DNA of 64,000 nucleotides from Terriglobus roseus (lineage in GTDB: Bacteria > Acidobacteriota > Terriglobia > Terriglobales > Acidobacteriaceae), in NCBI RefSeq assembly GCF_900102185.1, contig NZ_LT629690.1, positions 682,001 to 746,000 on the forward strand. The letters are read 5' to 3'. Below, one piece after another: positions 52,238 through 61,342 of the stretch; positions within the stretch are counted from its first letter, which is position 1; every line of letters begins with the position of its first letter. Made by a program: the position numbers and the translations under genes. The notes below the pieces were generated by a model. It worked only from the letters and a program-made list of their open reading frames with translations. It made no database searches and was not told the origin of the DNA.

Positions 52238-53434
52238 TCAGGATACGAGGTTTGCTTCCTGCTGGTTGGATCTAGCGGGGTTTGCTGTGCGCTCCGACGA
52301 CTCCTCGGTGGAGAATTTTGTGAAGCGCGGACCCGCTGCCACGATGAGGCCGGCGGTGATGATGAGGATTAGGGCGAAGCGCAGGGTGGTGGCGTGCGCT
52401 ACCCAGCCGATGAGTGGTGGCCCGGCTAGCAGACCGAAGTAGCCGACGGTGGAGACCATGGAGATGGCTGCGCCTGCGCTCATGCGGGTGGATCGTTCCG
52501 ATGCCTTGATGACGATGGGGACGATGTTGGCCATACCCACGCCTGTGAGTCCCAGACCTGCAAAGCCTAGTGGCCACGTGGGCGCGAGCAGGAAGGTGCT
52601 GAAGCCGATTGCGACGAGGACGCCGCTGCCGAAGAGCACGTTGGCCTCAGAAAAGCGCGCGAGAAGCCAGCCGCCGGTGAAGCGTGACGCTGCCATGCAG
52701 ATGGCGTATCCGGCGTAGCCTGCGGCCGCCCAGGAGAGGGTGGTGCCGATGTTTAGGTGGAGATAGACCGCGGCCCAGTCGCCCACCGAGCCCTCGGCGA
52801 AGAGGCCGAAGAAGGCGAGTATGGCGAGTTTGATGAGATACGGGTCAAAGCGCGAACCGCCCGATTCTTGTTTGGGAGAGAACGGATCCGCGACCAGGCC
52901 GCCTTTGAATGACGGAAGGCAGACGAGGAAGAGGACGGCGGCGCAGAGGAAGAGGTCGGTGCTGGCTGTGAAGTGGTGATGCAGCAGGACGCTGGAGATT
53001 CCGGAACCGAAGAGGCCCCCGACGCTCCAGCAGCCCTGGCAAAAGTTGATGCATGAGCGTTGCTCATGTGCCTCTACGGCAAGTGCCTGTGCATTTACTG
53101 AAACATCGAGTGCGCCTTTGGATGCGCCAAATAGGCCCGCTCCCAACATGAATGCCCAATGCGATTTGAAGGCGGCGAGTAGCGCGATGGCGAGGATGTA
53201 GCATGCGGCTGCGACCCGTACCGTGGCGCGGCTACTGAACTTTGTGATGAAGAATCCGGCGAGCGGCATGGACAGGATCGACCCGGCGACGAGGCTCAGC
53301 AGGATGAACGAGAGTCCGGCGGTGTCCAGGTGCAGGTTTGTCTGAATCACGGGAACATGTGCCGCCCAAACGCCGAATCCAATGCCATCGGCCAGGAAGA
53401 GGGAAGCGATTGCCCATTTTGCGGTACGGCTCAT
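52238..53434 (-). CDS. MFS transporter
   Basis: 398 residues with about 12 hydrophobic helices; the N-terminal half opens WAIASLFLADGIGFGVWAAHVPV and has the loop ITKFSSRATVRVAAA. Single-component secondary transporter of the inner membrane; substrate unknown. Divergent from a LysR-type regulator 71 bases away, which probably controls it. Confidence 0.85.
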   Translation of the reverse strand: MSRTAKWAIASLFLADGIGFGVWAAHVPVIQTNLHLDTAGLSFILLSLVAGSILSMPLAGFFITKFSSRATVRVAAACYILAIALLAAFKSHWAFMLGAGLFGASKGALDVSVNAQALAVEAHEQRSCINFCQGCWSVGGLFGSGISSVLLHHHFTASTDLFLCAAVLFLVCLPSFKGGLVADPFSPKQESGGSRFDPYLIKLAILAFFGLFAEGSVGDWAAVYLHLNIGTTLSWAAAGYAGYAICMAASRFTGGWLLARFSEANVLFGSGVLVAIGFSTFLLAPTWPLGFAGLGLTGVGMANIVPIVIKASERSTRMSAGAAISMVSTVGYFGLLAGPPLIGWVAHATTLRFALILIITAGLIVAAGPRFTKFSTEESSERTANPARSNQQEANLVS

Positions 53435-53505
53435 GCTTTTATTAGAGGGGCAACAGGGCTCGTTCTGATGATGAATTATTCGTCACATCTTGATAGCTTT
53501 TGGGA

Positions 53506-54393
53506 ATGAGCGTGAATCTGGATGCACTGCGATCGTTCGTTGTTCTTGCAGAGGAACTGCATTTTGGAAGAGCAGCGAAGCGTCTTTATGTTGCGCAACC
53601 GACTCTAACGAAACAGATACAGCGACTTGAGAGTGAGCTTGCTGTTTCGCTGTTTACGCGGACGACCGGGCAGGTGAGCCTTACCTCTGCTGGGACGGTT
53701 TTACTCGAAAGAGCAGCAGAGCTTGTTCGTGCAGGCGCCAGCTTTGAGGGCTTTGCGCGTGAGGCGAGCACAGGAGAAGTTGGTACGCTTCGGATTGGGT
53801 TTGGTATTGCGACGTTGAGCGATCTGTTGCCGCAGTCGGTGATTGCGTATCGTGCTGCGTTTCCGAAGATGCGTTTGGAGATGCAGGACATGAGTAGTCG
53901 CGCGCAGATGGATGCGCTACTGGAAGGCTCGATTGATCTTGGGTTTGTTCGTATGCCAGTACGGCACAGCAAGATGAAGACGCTCGTGGTGCTTCGAGAA
54001 GAATTGCTTATTGCAGTCGCTGCTTCTGGCAAGCATGCCGCCACAGCTTCGTTACGTGACCTGCGTGACGAGCCGTTTGTGTTGATTGGCAGATCGACTT
54101 CCGCAACGTACCACAGCCATGCTTTGAGCCTTTGTGCGTTGGCTGGATTTCAGCCGAACGTGGTTCAAGAAGCGAAGGAACTATTCACAGTGTTGAGCCT
54201 GGTGCGTGCGGGACTTGGTGTGAGTCTTGTTCCTTCGACTGCTCGACGTATGCGGGTTCCCGGTGTGGCCTTTCATCCTGTTCGGAAGACAGAGGCTCGT
54301 TGGGATATAGCGATGGCCTGGAGACGTGATCGGGAACGGATTGTTGAGCCGTTCGCCAAACTGGTGCGTGACACCGCGAAGTCGGCGAAGTGA
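53506..54393 (+). CDS. LysR-family transcriptional regulator
   Basis: 295 residues from ATG 53506. N-terminal HTH: LDALRSFVVLAEELHFGRAAKRL and QPTLTKQIQRLESEL, followed by a periplasmic-binding-like effector domain (TLRIGFGIATLSDLLP). Divergent from the MFS gene. Confidence 0.9.
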   Translation: MSVNLDALRSFVVLAEELHFGRAAKRLYVAQPTLTKQIQRLESELAVSLFTRTTGQVSLTSAGTVLLERAAELVRAGASFEGFAREASTGEVGTLRIGFGIATLSDLLPQSVIAYRAAFPKMRLEMQDMSSRAQMDALLEGSIDLGFVRMPVRHSKMKTLVVLREELLIAVAASGKHAATASLRDLRDEPFVLIGRSTSATYHSHALSLCALAGFQPNVVQEAKELFTVLSLVRAGLGVSLVPSTARRMRVPGVAFHPVRKTEARWDIAMAWRRDRERIVEPFAKLVRDTAKSAK

Positions 54394-54575
54394 GGCAGGT
54401 GCGTTTGATTTTCTTGGGTTGTTGACAGGAGGGCGAAGGCAGCGGCGTAACGTTGATCGGGTGGCAAATGGGGAGCAAGACGCTTGCTGTAACGAATACT
54501 ACATAGCCATGATCCGGTTCCTATGTTATTTTTTCGCCAGCTAATGATTCGCCATCTTCATGCAGGTGAAGTTCG

Positions 54576-55445
54576 ATGAGAATAGCGTCACGCTCAGTGC
54601 TTGTTCCCTTACTTGGGGGAATTCTTTGTTTTTTCATGGGGACTTCTGCTGTGTCCCAAGTGAACAATGCAGTCGATGATGCCAAATCTCTGAAATTTGA
54701 TGTGGTCTCGATCCGACTATCGAGTGCAAGCCCAAAGGAGCAGCATCTCTACATCACGCCGGATGGCTATGAGGCCATAGGATTTCCAATCGAAACGACG
54801 CTGCTGGTTGCGTATGCCGATGCGCCCTTTTTCAAACATCTGGAGGAATTGAAGGGTGTGCCTTCGTGGGGTGGGAGTGAACGTTATGACATCCGCGCGA
54901 AACTGGCTGCCGCGGATGTTGCTGCGTGGCACAACCTGAATCAGAATATCTTCCGAACGGCCCCGGTGTTGCAACATATGCTGCAACAGGTGTTGGCGGA
55001 GCGTTGCAACTTACGCATCCATGGTGTGGAAACGAAGGTGGATGGGCTCGCCCTGCACATTGGTGCGAAGTCGCCCGCGTTGGTGGAAGATTCCACCGTG
55101 CCGGCTGGTGGGGCGGGAAGCCAACTGCTGGATGGGGCAAGGTTTGTCTACACCAAGCAGAATGACGATCAGACATGGACGTTTTACAACACTTCCATGT
55201 CTGTTCTTGCGAACTGGCTCACTGTCAGTTCTAAGTACCAGGTGGAGGACCGGACAGGATTGCAAGGCAGATATAGGTTTGTGTTGCGTCGCCTGGCCGA
55301 GCAACCTGCGGAGGGCGATTCGACCACACAAGTGGATGCGCCTATGCCTTGGGATTTGCATGCGGTGGGATTGAAGGTGGATCGCGAGAAGATGCCTTCG
55401 AAGATCTGGATTATCGACAGTATCGAACGGCCTAGTTCGAATTAG
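54576..55445 (+). CDS. TIGR03435-type soil-associated exported protein
   Basis: 289 residues with signal peptide (VLVPLLGGILCFFMGTSAVSQ). Typical pattern: LKFDVVSIRLS, GYEAIGFPIETTLLVAYAD, RYDIRAKL, LQHMLQQVLAERCNLRIH, TKVDGLALHIG, SMSVLANWLT and DRTGLQGRYRFVL. This family is strongly expanded in Acidobacteria; function unknown. Confidence 0.88.
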   Translation: MRIASRSVLVPLLGGILCFFMGTSAVSQVNNAVDDAKSLKFDVVSIRLSSASPKEQHLYITPDGYEAIGFPIETTLLVAYADAPFFKHLEELKGVPSWGGSERYDIRAKLAAADVAAWHNLNQNIFRTAPVLQHMLQQVLAERCNLRIHGVETKVDGLALHIGAKSPALVEDSTVPAGGAGSQLLDGARFVYTKQNDDQTWTFYNTSMSVLANWLTVSSKYQVEDRTGLQGRYRFVLRRLAEQPAEGDSTTQVDAPMPWDLHAVGLKVDREKMPSKIWIIDSIERPSSN

Positions 55446-55475
55446 GTACTTCGTACCGTTCTCGACGCTTCGCGT
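55446..55475. repeat. Dispersed repeat, partial copy C
   Basis: Begins right after the TIGR03435 stop with the palindrome GGTAC-TTC-GTACC and continues GTTCTCGACGCTTCGCGTG. It matches the first 30 bases of the copies at 58023 and 59581, then diverges. Confidence 0.65.
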
Positions 55476-55521
55476 GTTCTTGCCTCGCGCGATGAGCTTA
55501 GTGTTGCTGGTGCCTTATCGG

Positions 55522-56148
55522 TCAGTTTTTGTTGCGTTTGCTTGTGGGTAGCAGGGGTTCGAGGTAACGGAGCACCGCGTCGTGCATGGCTTGTTGGAGG
55601 CGTGGGCGTGTGGTGCGTGTGGCTGTGGTGAGTTCGTCGAGGATGCCGCGGAAGATGAGTAGTGCTATCTGGGCGTGATGTGTGCGTTCTGCGCGGGACA
55701 GGTTGGGTTGTGCACGATGCAGGCGCTCTGCGATGAAGTCTACGAAGACCTGGCCTAGCTGGTGTTTTTCGTGGCGTGCGTCATCGGAGAGCGGTGCGTT
55801 CAGGACCAGCGTGTGGAACTCTGGCTTCTCGCGGTTGTAGCGCATGCAGAGGTCGAGCAGAGCGTGGATGGCTTCGTGGAAGTCTAAGGAAAATTCCGGG
55901 TCGAGTGCGCGTTCTGCGTCGGCCATTTCGCGCGCGTATGACGCAGTGAGCGCGCTGGCGATGGCGTCTTTATTGGGAAAGAACTGATAGAGCGTGGCGG
56001 GGGAGACGCCTGCTTCCGCAGCGATGGCGTTGGTGGTGGTCTCGTGATAACCAAGGCGTGCGAAGACGGTGGCGGCTGCATGTAGCAGTTCCTGCTGACG
56101 TTGTTCGCCGCGCGCGTTTCGTTTCCGGTTGGGGTCAAAGACTGCCAC
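55522..56148 (-). CDS. TetR-family transcriptional regulator
   Basis: 208 residues if the GTG at 56148 is used; an ATG at 56193 gives 223 and would overlap an operator-like repeat. HTH: LLHAAATVFARLGYHETTTNAIAAEAGVSPATLYQFFPNKDAI in family form (shown abbreviated as ATVFARLGYHETTTNAIA). Divergent from the NmrA-type gene, which it probably represses. Confidence 0.87.
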   Translation of the reverse strand: MAVFDPNRKRNARGEQRQQELLHAAATVFARLGYHETTTNAIAAEAGVSPATLYQFFPNKDAIASALTASYAREMADAERALDPEFSLDFHEAIHALLDLCMRYNREKPEFHTLVLNAPLSDDARHEKHQLGQVFVDFIAERLHRAQPNLSRAERTHHAQIALLIFRGILDELTTATRTTRPRLQQAMHDAVLRYLEPLLPTSKRNKN

Positions 56149-56177
56149 GTTGTGATTTTCGCAGAATTTGCAAACGT

Positions 56178-56224
56178 AAGTAAAAACTTGCATCCATTCT
56201 TGGAATACAAGTATCTACTTGCAT
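56178..56224. promoter_or_regulatory. Two operator-like repeats between tetR-type and NmrA-type genes
   Basis: AAGTAAAAACTTGCAT (56178-56193) and AAGTATCTACTTGCAT (56209-56224) differ at 3 of 16 bases and are 31 bases apart (three helical turns). The second includes the palindrome CAAGTA-TC-TACTTG. This fits two TetR-dimer sites; binding is inferred. Confidence 0.6.
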
Positions 56225-56239
56225 AGGAGGTGAGCGGAC

Positions 56240-57106
56240 ATGTTCACGGTGATGGGAATTACGGGCAGGGTTGGCGGAGCGGTTGCGGAGAATCTGTTGG
56301 TGGCGGGCAAGAAGGTGCGCGGCGTTGTTCGCAATGTGGAAAAGGCCAACGCGTGGGCTGAAAAGGGTGTGGAGTTGGTGCAGTCTGCGTATGACGACGC
56401 GCAGGGATTGGCGAAGGCATTTGTGGGAGCCGAGGGTGTGTTTGCGATGATTCCGCCGGACTTTGCGCCTGATCCTGCATTGCCTGACCAGAAGCGCACG
56501 ATTGCTGCGATTCATGATGCGTTGGAGCAAGCGAAGCCGGGCAAGGCGGTGTTTCTCTCGTCGATTGGTTCGGAGCAGCCGAGTGGTTTGGGGTTGATTA
56601 CGTCGACGCACCTGATGGAAGAGGCGATGCGCACGCTACAGATTCCCGTTGCTTATCTGCGTGCGGGCAGCTTCATGGAGAACTGGATGGGTGCGTTGGA
56701 TCACATCCGTGCGACAGGCGAGATGCCGTTCTTCTATACGCCTCTGGATCGCAAGTTTCCGCTGGTGGCTACGCGTGACATTGGGCTGGTGGGTGCGCAG
56801 GTGTTGCAGGAAAGCTGGAACGGAGAGCGCGTGCTTGAGGTGGATGGGCCGAAGGGCGGAACGGATCTGTACGAGGTTGCTGCTGCGTTCGGTAAGGCGC
56901 TGGGGCGTGAGGTGAAGGGCGTGGCACTCCCCGAGGTGGCGTGGCAGGGTGTCTTGGAGGCAATGGGTACGCCTGCGGATCGGACCGGTTTGTATATCGA
57001 GATGGTGAAGAGTTTTAACTCAGGCTGGATTCACTTTGGGAATCCTGACACGGAGAAGTTCTATGGGCCGACTACGATTGAGGCCTTTGCAGACGGGCTC
57101 AGGTAG
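56240..57106 (+). CDS. NmrA-like NAD(P)-binding oxidoreductase/regulator
   Basis: 288 residues, strong ribosome site (ggaggtgag). N-terminal Rossmann loop GITGRVGGAVAENLL, GVVRNVEK, and AVFLSSIGSEQPSG with STHLMEEAMR. Atypical short-chain dehydrogenase fold of the NmrA/HSCARG type. Substrate unknown; likely TetR-controlled detoxification. Confidence 0.87.
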   Translation: MFTVMGITGRVGGAVAENLLVAGKKVRGVVRNVEKANAWAEKGVELVQSAYDDAQGLAKAFVGAEGVFAMIPPDFAPDPALPDQKRTIAAIHDALEQAKPGKAVFLSSIGSEQPSGLGLITSTHLMEEAMRTLQIPVAYLRAGSFMENWMGALDHIRATGEMPFFYTPLDRKFPLVATRDIGLVGAQVLQESWNGERVLEVDGPKGGTDLYEVAAAFGKALGREVKGVALPEVAWQGVLEAMGTPADRTGLYIEMVKSFNSGWIHFGNPDTEKFYGPTTIEAFADGLR

Positions 57107-57118
57107 GAGTGCTCGAGG

Positions 57119-58009
57119 CTAACGTGGCTTCACTGCGGGTGGGGTCGCGTTCGCTGCGGGCGTTGCTGTGATGAGCGTCGTGGGGTCGGAGATGGCGGCT
57201 GCTGCGCTCATTTTGACCTTGGCTATGTCTGCTGCGGTGACTCGGGCGCCTGCGGTTGGCGTTTGCGAGAGGACGTAGCCTGCCGGGGCCATGGGGACGG
57301 GTGGCGGCGCGGGGATGCTTGGGTCGGCCGATGCGGGAGGCGCGGGTATCGGGACGATGGCGTAGACGCGGAGTTCGATCTCGCGCATTTTTGCGGAGGC
57401 AGCGGAGTAGCTCATGCCGACGAGGTTGGGCATGACCCATGCCTTGGGTTGCGCGGTGTACGGCTCGGTGAGCAGGAGGCTGACTTCGGGTTTATCGACG
57501 CCCTCGGCATTGGCCGGTGGGGTTTGCGCGAGTACGGTGTCGGATAGGCCGGGTGAGGGAATGTGGGCCATTGCTCCGGGATCGAGCGAGGCGCGGCGGA
57601 TTGCCATGCCTGCGTCGTGCTCGTTCATGCCCACTGTGTCAGGAATGGTGGCGCGCTGGGGGCCGAGGCTTTCGGTGATGCGCATGTGCCAACCCTTGCG
57701 GACGGTGGCTCCGGCGGCGGGCGATTGCGAGAGGACGCGTCCGGCGGGAACGGTGGTGGAGTAGAAACGGTTCTCCACGGTGAGGTTGAGCTTGCGATTG
57801 TTGGAGGCGTTCGCAGCTTCTTCAAGTGTCATGCCGGTGAGGCTGGGCGTTTCCACTTCGCCGGTGTGAATAGCGAGGCGCATGGTGATGAGCGCGGAGA
57901 ACAGCGCTACGGTGGACATGGCGAGGACGGTGGTGCCGATGCGGAAGGAACGCGCGGCCCATGCGGAGACTTCGCCTGAGTTGTCGTGGTAGCGGATGCG
58001 AATCTTCAC
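57119..58009 (-). CDS. Membrane-anchored protein with PASTA domains
   Basis: 296 residues: cytoplasmic N-terminus, one transmembrane helix (about 25-47), then three PASTA repeats beginning ETPSLTGMTLEEAANA, ATIPDTVGMNEHDAGMAI and VMPNLVGMSYSAASAKM. PASTA domains bind peptidoglycan or beta-lactams, here without the usual kinase domain. A Pro-rich linker precedes the last part. Confidence 0.87.
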   Translation of the reverse strand: MKIRIRYHDNSGEVSAWAARSFRIGTTVLAMSTVALFSALITMRLAIHTGEVETPSLTGMTLEEAANASNNRKLNLTVENRFYSTTVPAGRVLSQSPAAGATVRKGWHMRITESLGPQRATIPDTVGMNEHDAGMAIRRASLDPGAMAHIPSPGLSDTVLAQTPPANAEGVDKPEVSLLLTEPYTAQPKAWVMPNLVGMSYSAASAKMREIELRVYAIVPIPAPPASADPSIPAPPPVPMAPAGYVLSQTPTAGARVTAADIAKVKMSAAAAISDPTTLITATPAANATPPAVKPR

Positions 58010-58022
58010 TGTGGGTATCTTA

Positions 58023-58114
58023 GTACTTCGTACCGTTCTCGACGCTACGCGTGGACGAACTGCGTTCGTATGAGCTTCGCGTTGCGAAGCCTGGTCGTGC
58101 GTCTCAAACGCGAG
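58023..58114. repeat. Dispersed repeat, copy A
   Basis: About 92 bases matching 59581-59672 closely. Contains short dyads: GTAC-TTC-GTAC and GCTTCGC-GTT-GCGAAGC (58074-58090). Fills the gap between the PASTA and CDF genes. Confidence 0.75.
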
Positions 58115-59569
58115 CTAGCGGTCGTTGTCCGTGGCTGGTTCGGGGTGGATGAGGAGGCGGTCGACCTCAGGGCGCTCGCGGAGGAAGGCGGCTTCCATCT
58201 GCGTGATGACGCGGTGGACGATGCCCATGGGCAGGTCGTCGTCCATGGAGCAGTGGCAGCTCATTTGGAGATGGTCGCCGCTGCGGAGGGTGACGATGTT
58301 ATGGACATCGAGAACCTCAGGGAAGCCTTCGGCGGCGCGGCGGACGGCGTCTTCCAGGTCGCGGTCGTGCTGCAGGCGGACGGCGGGTTCGATGGTGCTT
58401 TCTTCTGACTCGATGTGCGTGATGACGGAGCGGATTTCGGGGACTTCCTGCTTCATCTCCGACTCGACGCGGGTGACGGTGTCATGTGCGTCGCGGAGTG
58501 GCATGTGCTCGGGGAGTTCGAGATGGAGTTCGACGGCTAGGCCGCCTTCGACGTCCTGCACGGAGACGTCGTGGATGGAGAGGTTGTTGCGCAGGGCTAC
58601 GGCGCGGACGCGGTCAAAGACGCTTTCGCTGCGGCCCGCGTAGGGAATGGTGCGGATCACGACGTCGGTGCCGGGCATGGTTTTCTGCACGGCTTCGGTG
58701 GCGGTGGCGACGATCTGCTGCGAGCGCTGGAGGGTGGTGTTGCGACGAATGCCGATGGCGACGTCGGCGAAGTAGCGTGTGCCGGCGCGTCGCATGCGGA
58801 GGTTGTTCACTGAAGCCACGCCTTCGACGTTGCGGATGGCGTCAACGAGTTGCTTGCGCATCTCCGGGGTGGTGGCGTCGAGCAGGGCGTCGACTGTTTC
58901 GCGCGCGAGAGTGTACGTGACTTTCAGGATGATGAGCGAGACGACGAGCGCGGCGATGGGGTCGGCAAGTTCCAGCGCGGGGATGCCGAGGCGTTTGCCG
59001 AGGAAGGCTGCGAGCAGGCCAATGAGGACCGCGGTGCCGGACCAGATGTCCGTGCCGAAGTGCAGGGCTTCGGCTTCGAGGGCCTGGGAGTGGGCTTCCT
59101 TGGCGACTTTGGCGAGGGCGCGCGAGCGTGTGTAGTCGACCGCGATGGAGAGCAGCAGGACGACGACGGGCCAGATGGAGGCTTCCAGATCGAGGCTCTG
59201 GCCGTGGGCGTAGCGCAGGATGCGGTGGATTGCCTCGTAGACGATCCAGATGGACGAGGCGAGCATGAAGCCGGTTTCGATGAAGGCCGACAGGCTTTCC
59301 ACGCGGCCGTGGCCGTAGGTGTGGTCCTCGTCGGCCGGGCGGTCGGAGAGTCGAAGGCTGAAGAGTGTGAGGCAGGAGGCGACGAGATCGATGGCGGAGT
59401 GCGCTGCCTCGCTGAGCATGCCGAGCGAGCCGGTGGAGAGGCCGGTGATGATCTTCAGCAGCGTGATGCCGCTGGCGGCCAGGACACTGCGCAGCGCGGT
59501 GTTGCGCTTCAGCTCAGAGGCTTCGGCCAGGCTCGGTTCCATTTCGGGGGTGGTCTGGCCGGAACGCAT
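58115..59569 (-). CDS. Cation diffusion facilitator (CDF) transporter
   Basis: 484 residues. Six-helix CDF core (about 20-215) with metal site HSAIDL in helix 2, DEDHTYGHGRVE after it, and a matching helix-5 segment SGTAVLIGLLAAFLG. Longer than usual: two successive cytoplasmic ferredoxin-like domains at the C-terminus (about 215-295 and 310-480). Exports divalent metals such as Zn, Mn or Fe; specificity not assigned. Confidence 0.9.
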   Translation of the reverse strand: MRSGQTTPEMEPSLAEASELKRNTALRSVLAASGITLLKIITGLSTGSLGMLSEAAHSAIDLVASCLTLFSLRLSDRPADEDHTYGHGRVESLSAFIETGFMLASSIWIVYEAIHRILRYAHGQSLDLEASIWPVVVLLLSIAVDYTRSRALAKVAKEAHSQALEAEALHFGTDIWSGTAVLIGLLAAFLGKRLGIPALELADPIAALVVSLIILKVTYTLARETVDALLDATTPEMRKQLVDAIRNVEGVASVNNLRMRRAGTRYFADVAIGIRRNTTLQRSQQIVATATEAVQKTMPGTDVVIRTIPYAGRSESVFDRVRAVALRNNLSIHDVSVQDVEGGLAVELHLELPEHMPLRDAHDTVTRVESEMKQEVPEIRSVITHIESEESTIEPAVRLQHDRDLEDAVRRAAEGFPEVLDVHNIVTLRSGDHLQMSCHCSMDDDLPMGIVHRVITQMEAAFLRERPEVDRLLIHPEPATDNDR

Positions 59570-59580
59570 GGAGTATCAGT

Positions 59581-59690
59581 GTACTTCGTATGGTTCTCCA
59601 CGCTGCGCGTGGACGAACTTCGTTCGTATGAGCTTCGCGTTGCGAAGCTGGCCCCACGTCTCAGGAGCGAGACGTGAGGCACCCGAGTTT
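59581..59690. repeat. Dispersed repeat, copy B
   Basis: Matches copy A from the GTACTTCGTA start to GCGAAGC, then has an extra hairpin ACGTCTC-AGGAGC-GAGACGT. It occupies the gap between the CDF and serine-hydrolase genes. Confidence 0.75.
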
Positions 59691-59701
59691 TGGGTAGTTA
59701 T

Positions 59702-61174
59702 TTACCGCTGTTTGTGATGGACGGTGTGCGGCTTTGGTTTTGCGCTTCCAGTGCTGGCGGTGGTTCGCTTGGCCGTTGTCGACTTGGCCGGTTTTGCGGC
59801 TGGCTTTGCTGCTGCAGCGGCGTGTGTTGGCTTCGCGGACTTTGTTGTCTTGGCGGAGGCTTTGCCGTGGCGGATGCCGCGAAGTTTTGCGTTGGCCTCG
59901 CGGAGTTCCTCAGCAGTGAGTTCACGCTCGGGGTCGTTCATGTCTTCCGGCACAGGAGGCAGGTTCACCATGGCCAGGAGCATGTCGTTGGCTTCGCGGA
60001 ACATGTTGCCAGCGGGGCGTCGGCCATCGGTACGTGCGAAGAAAACGCCTACGTGACGTGCGGGATTGAGTGCGATGTAGGTCTGGAAGCCTGCGCCGCC
60101 ACCGGTCTTCTGCACGATGCGCGAGGGACCGTAGTCCTTGTTGATTTCGATCCAGCCGAGGCCGAGACCGTCGGGCAGACCTGCGTGTCCGAGACCCTGA
60201 ATGCTGTGGAGGTTGGCGGGGTCGATGACGGTTTGCGTGGCGAGTTCGTTGGCGTGGACGGGGACCCCAGGCAGGTTGAGGAAGTAGCGCAACATCTTCG
60301 CCATGTCCTGCGCGGTGGAGTACATGCCTCCGGAGCCTGCTGCGGCCTGCGTGTCCGTGCATTCGATGGGTTCGTGCATGCCCCCCATCAGGCGGCTGCA
60401 TTCGTCCGGTGTGGGCGTGAGGGTGGTGTCTTTCAGGCCCAGCGGCTGTGCTGTCTGCTGCTGGAAGAACTGGAGGTAGCTCATGCCGCTGGCGGAGGCG
60501 ACGGCGTCACCCAGAAGATCAAAGCCGATGTTGGAGTAATGCGCAGCGGTTCCGGGCTGCGAACGCATGCGGTACTGCGGCAGCCACTGCCAGCGGTAGT
60601 CGAAGTCCGGGAAGGTGAAGTGTGCTGCGCCCTGCGGTGGGTATGCAATTTCGCGCGGCATGCCTGCGGTGTGTGTGGCGAGATCGATCAACTCAACCGG
60701 GCGATCAGCGGGGCCGCGCGCTGTCATGGTGGGTACAGTCACGTTCTGCGGAGCGAACTTCTGCAGCGGGTCGTCGAGCGACACCTTTTTCATGGCGACG
60801 AGCTTGGAGAGCAGGTCCGTCGCGAGGATCTTGGAGATGGAGCAGAGGCGGAAGAGGGTGTCAGCTTGTGGGGTGTCGTGGTTTGCGGGGGAGACGTGTC
60901 CGTAGCCCGCCATCCATGTTTCATCGCCACGGACGACGACAGCGATCATGCCGGTGGAGGCGGTGCGCTGGAAGATGCGGTAGGCGTAGTCGTTCGCGGT
61001 CTCGATGGGCGGCCCGAGTGGTTCGGGCTTGGGCTTCTTCTGCGCCTTGGCTACGGCTGCAGCCTGTGCCTTCTTCTGCTTTTCTTCCTGGTGGCGAAAG
61101 TATTTGCAGCCCTGAAGTGAGCTGGTGACGGCGACAAGAGCAAGGCAGAGGGAAGCAGAACGGCGACGCGACAA
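59702..61174 (-). CDS. Beta-lactamase-family serine hydrolase lipoprotein
   Basis: 490 residues, TTG start (GGAG 5 bases upstream). Lipobox LQGC at residue about 23. The catalytic SxxK is SISK (LFRLCSISKILATD) and the YxN is YSN (AHYSNIGFDLLG), as in class C beta-lactamase/esterase/PBP-like enzymes; HTAGMPRE is a usual neighbour. The C-terminal 70 residues are Ala/Lys/Thr-rich and low in complexity, perhaps binding the cell wall. Substrate unknown. Confidence 0.88.
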   Translation of the reverse strand: MSRRRSASLCLALVAVTSSLQGCKYFRHQEEKQKKAQAAAVAKAQKKPKPEPLGPPIETANDYAYRIFQRTASTGMIAVVVRGDETWMAGYGHVSPANHDTPQADTLFRLCSISKILATDLLSKLVAMKKVSLDDPLQKFAPQNVTVPTMTARGPADRPVELIDLATHTAGMPREIAYPPQGAAHFTFPDFDYRWQWLPQYRMRSQPGTAAHYSNIGFDLLGDAVASASGMSYLQFFQQQTAQPLGLKDTTLTPTPDECSRLMGGMHEPIECTDTQAAAGSGGMYSTAQDMAKMLRYFLNLPGVPVHANELATQTVIDPANLHSIQGLGHAGLPDGLGLGWIEINKDYGPSRIVQKTGGGAGFQTYIALNPARHVGVFFARTDGRRPAGNMFREANDMLLAMVNLPPVPEDMNDPERELTAEELREANAKLRGIRHGKASAKTTKSAKPTHAAAAAKPAAKPAKSTTAKRTTASTGSAKPKPHTVHHKQR

Positions 61175-61294
61175 CAGAACTCCAGAAGAATTGGACTGAT
61201 TTCAGGCTAACGGATGGGATGCGGTGGAAAGCGGTGCGTTGGACGATGTGGGGAATCTGGCGGGGAACACCTTAGTGGATTACAAAAATACGAA

Positions 61295-61321
61295 GCCCCG
61301 TCTGTTGGACTCAGACGGGGC
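61295..61321 (-). terminator. Rho-independent terminator of the beta-barrel gene
   Basis: GCCCCGTCTG (61295-61304) pairs with CAGACGGGGC (61312-61321). Read on the minus strand the stem is followed by cgtatttttgta, a good T run, 22 bases beyond the stop. Confidence 0.85.
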
Positions 61322-61342
61322 CTGCGAAGTTAGAGGAACGAG

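Noticed and set aside
58850-59677. 275-residue reading frame opposite the CDF transporter
   Set aside because: Antisense shadow with biased composition and no recognisable domain.
59690-61120. 476-residue reading frame opposite the serine hydrolase
   Set aside because: Gly/Cys/Val-rich antisense shadow; the minus-strand gene has clear catalytic motifs and a lipobox.
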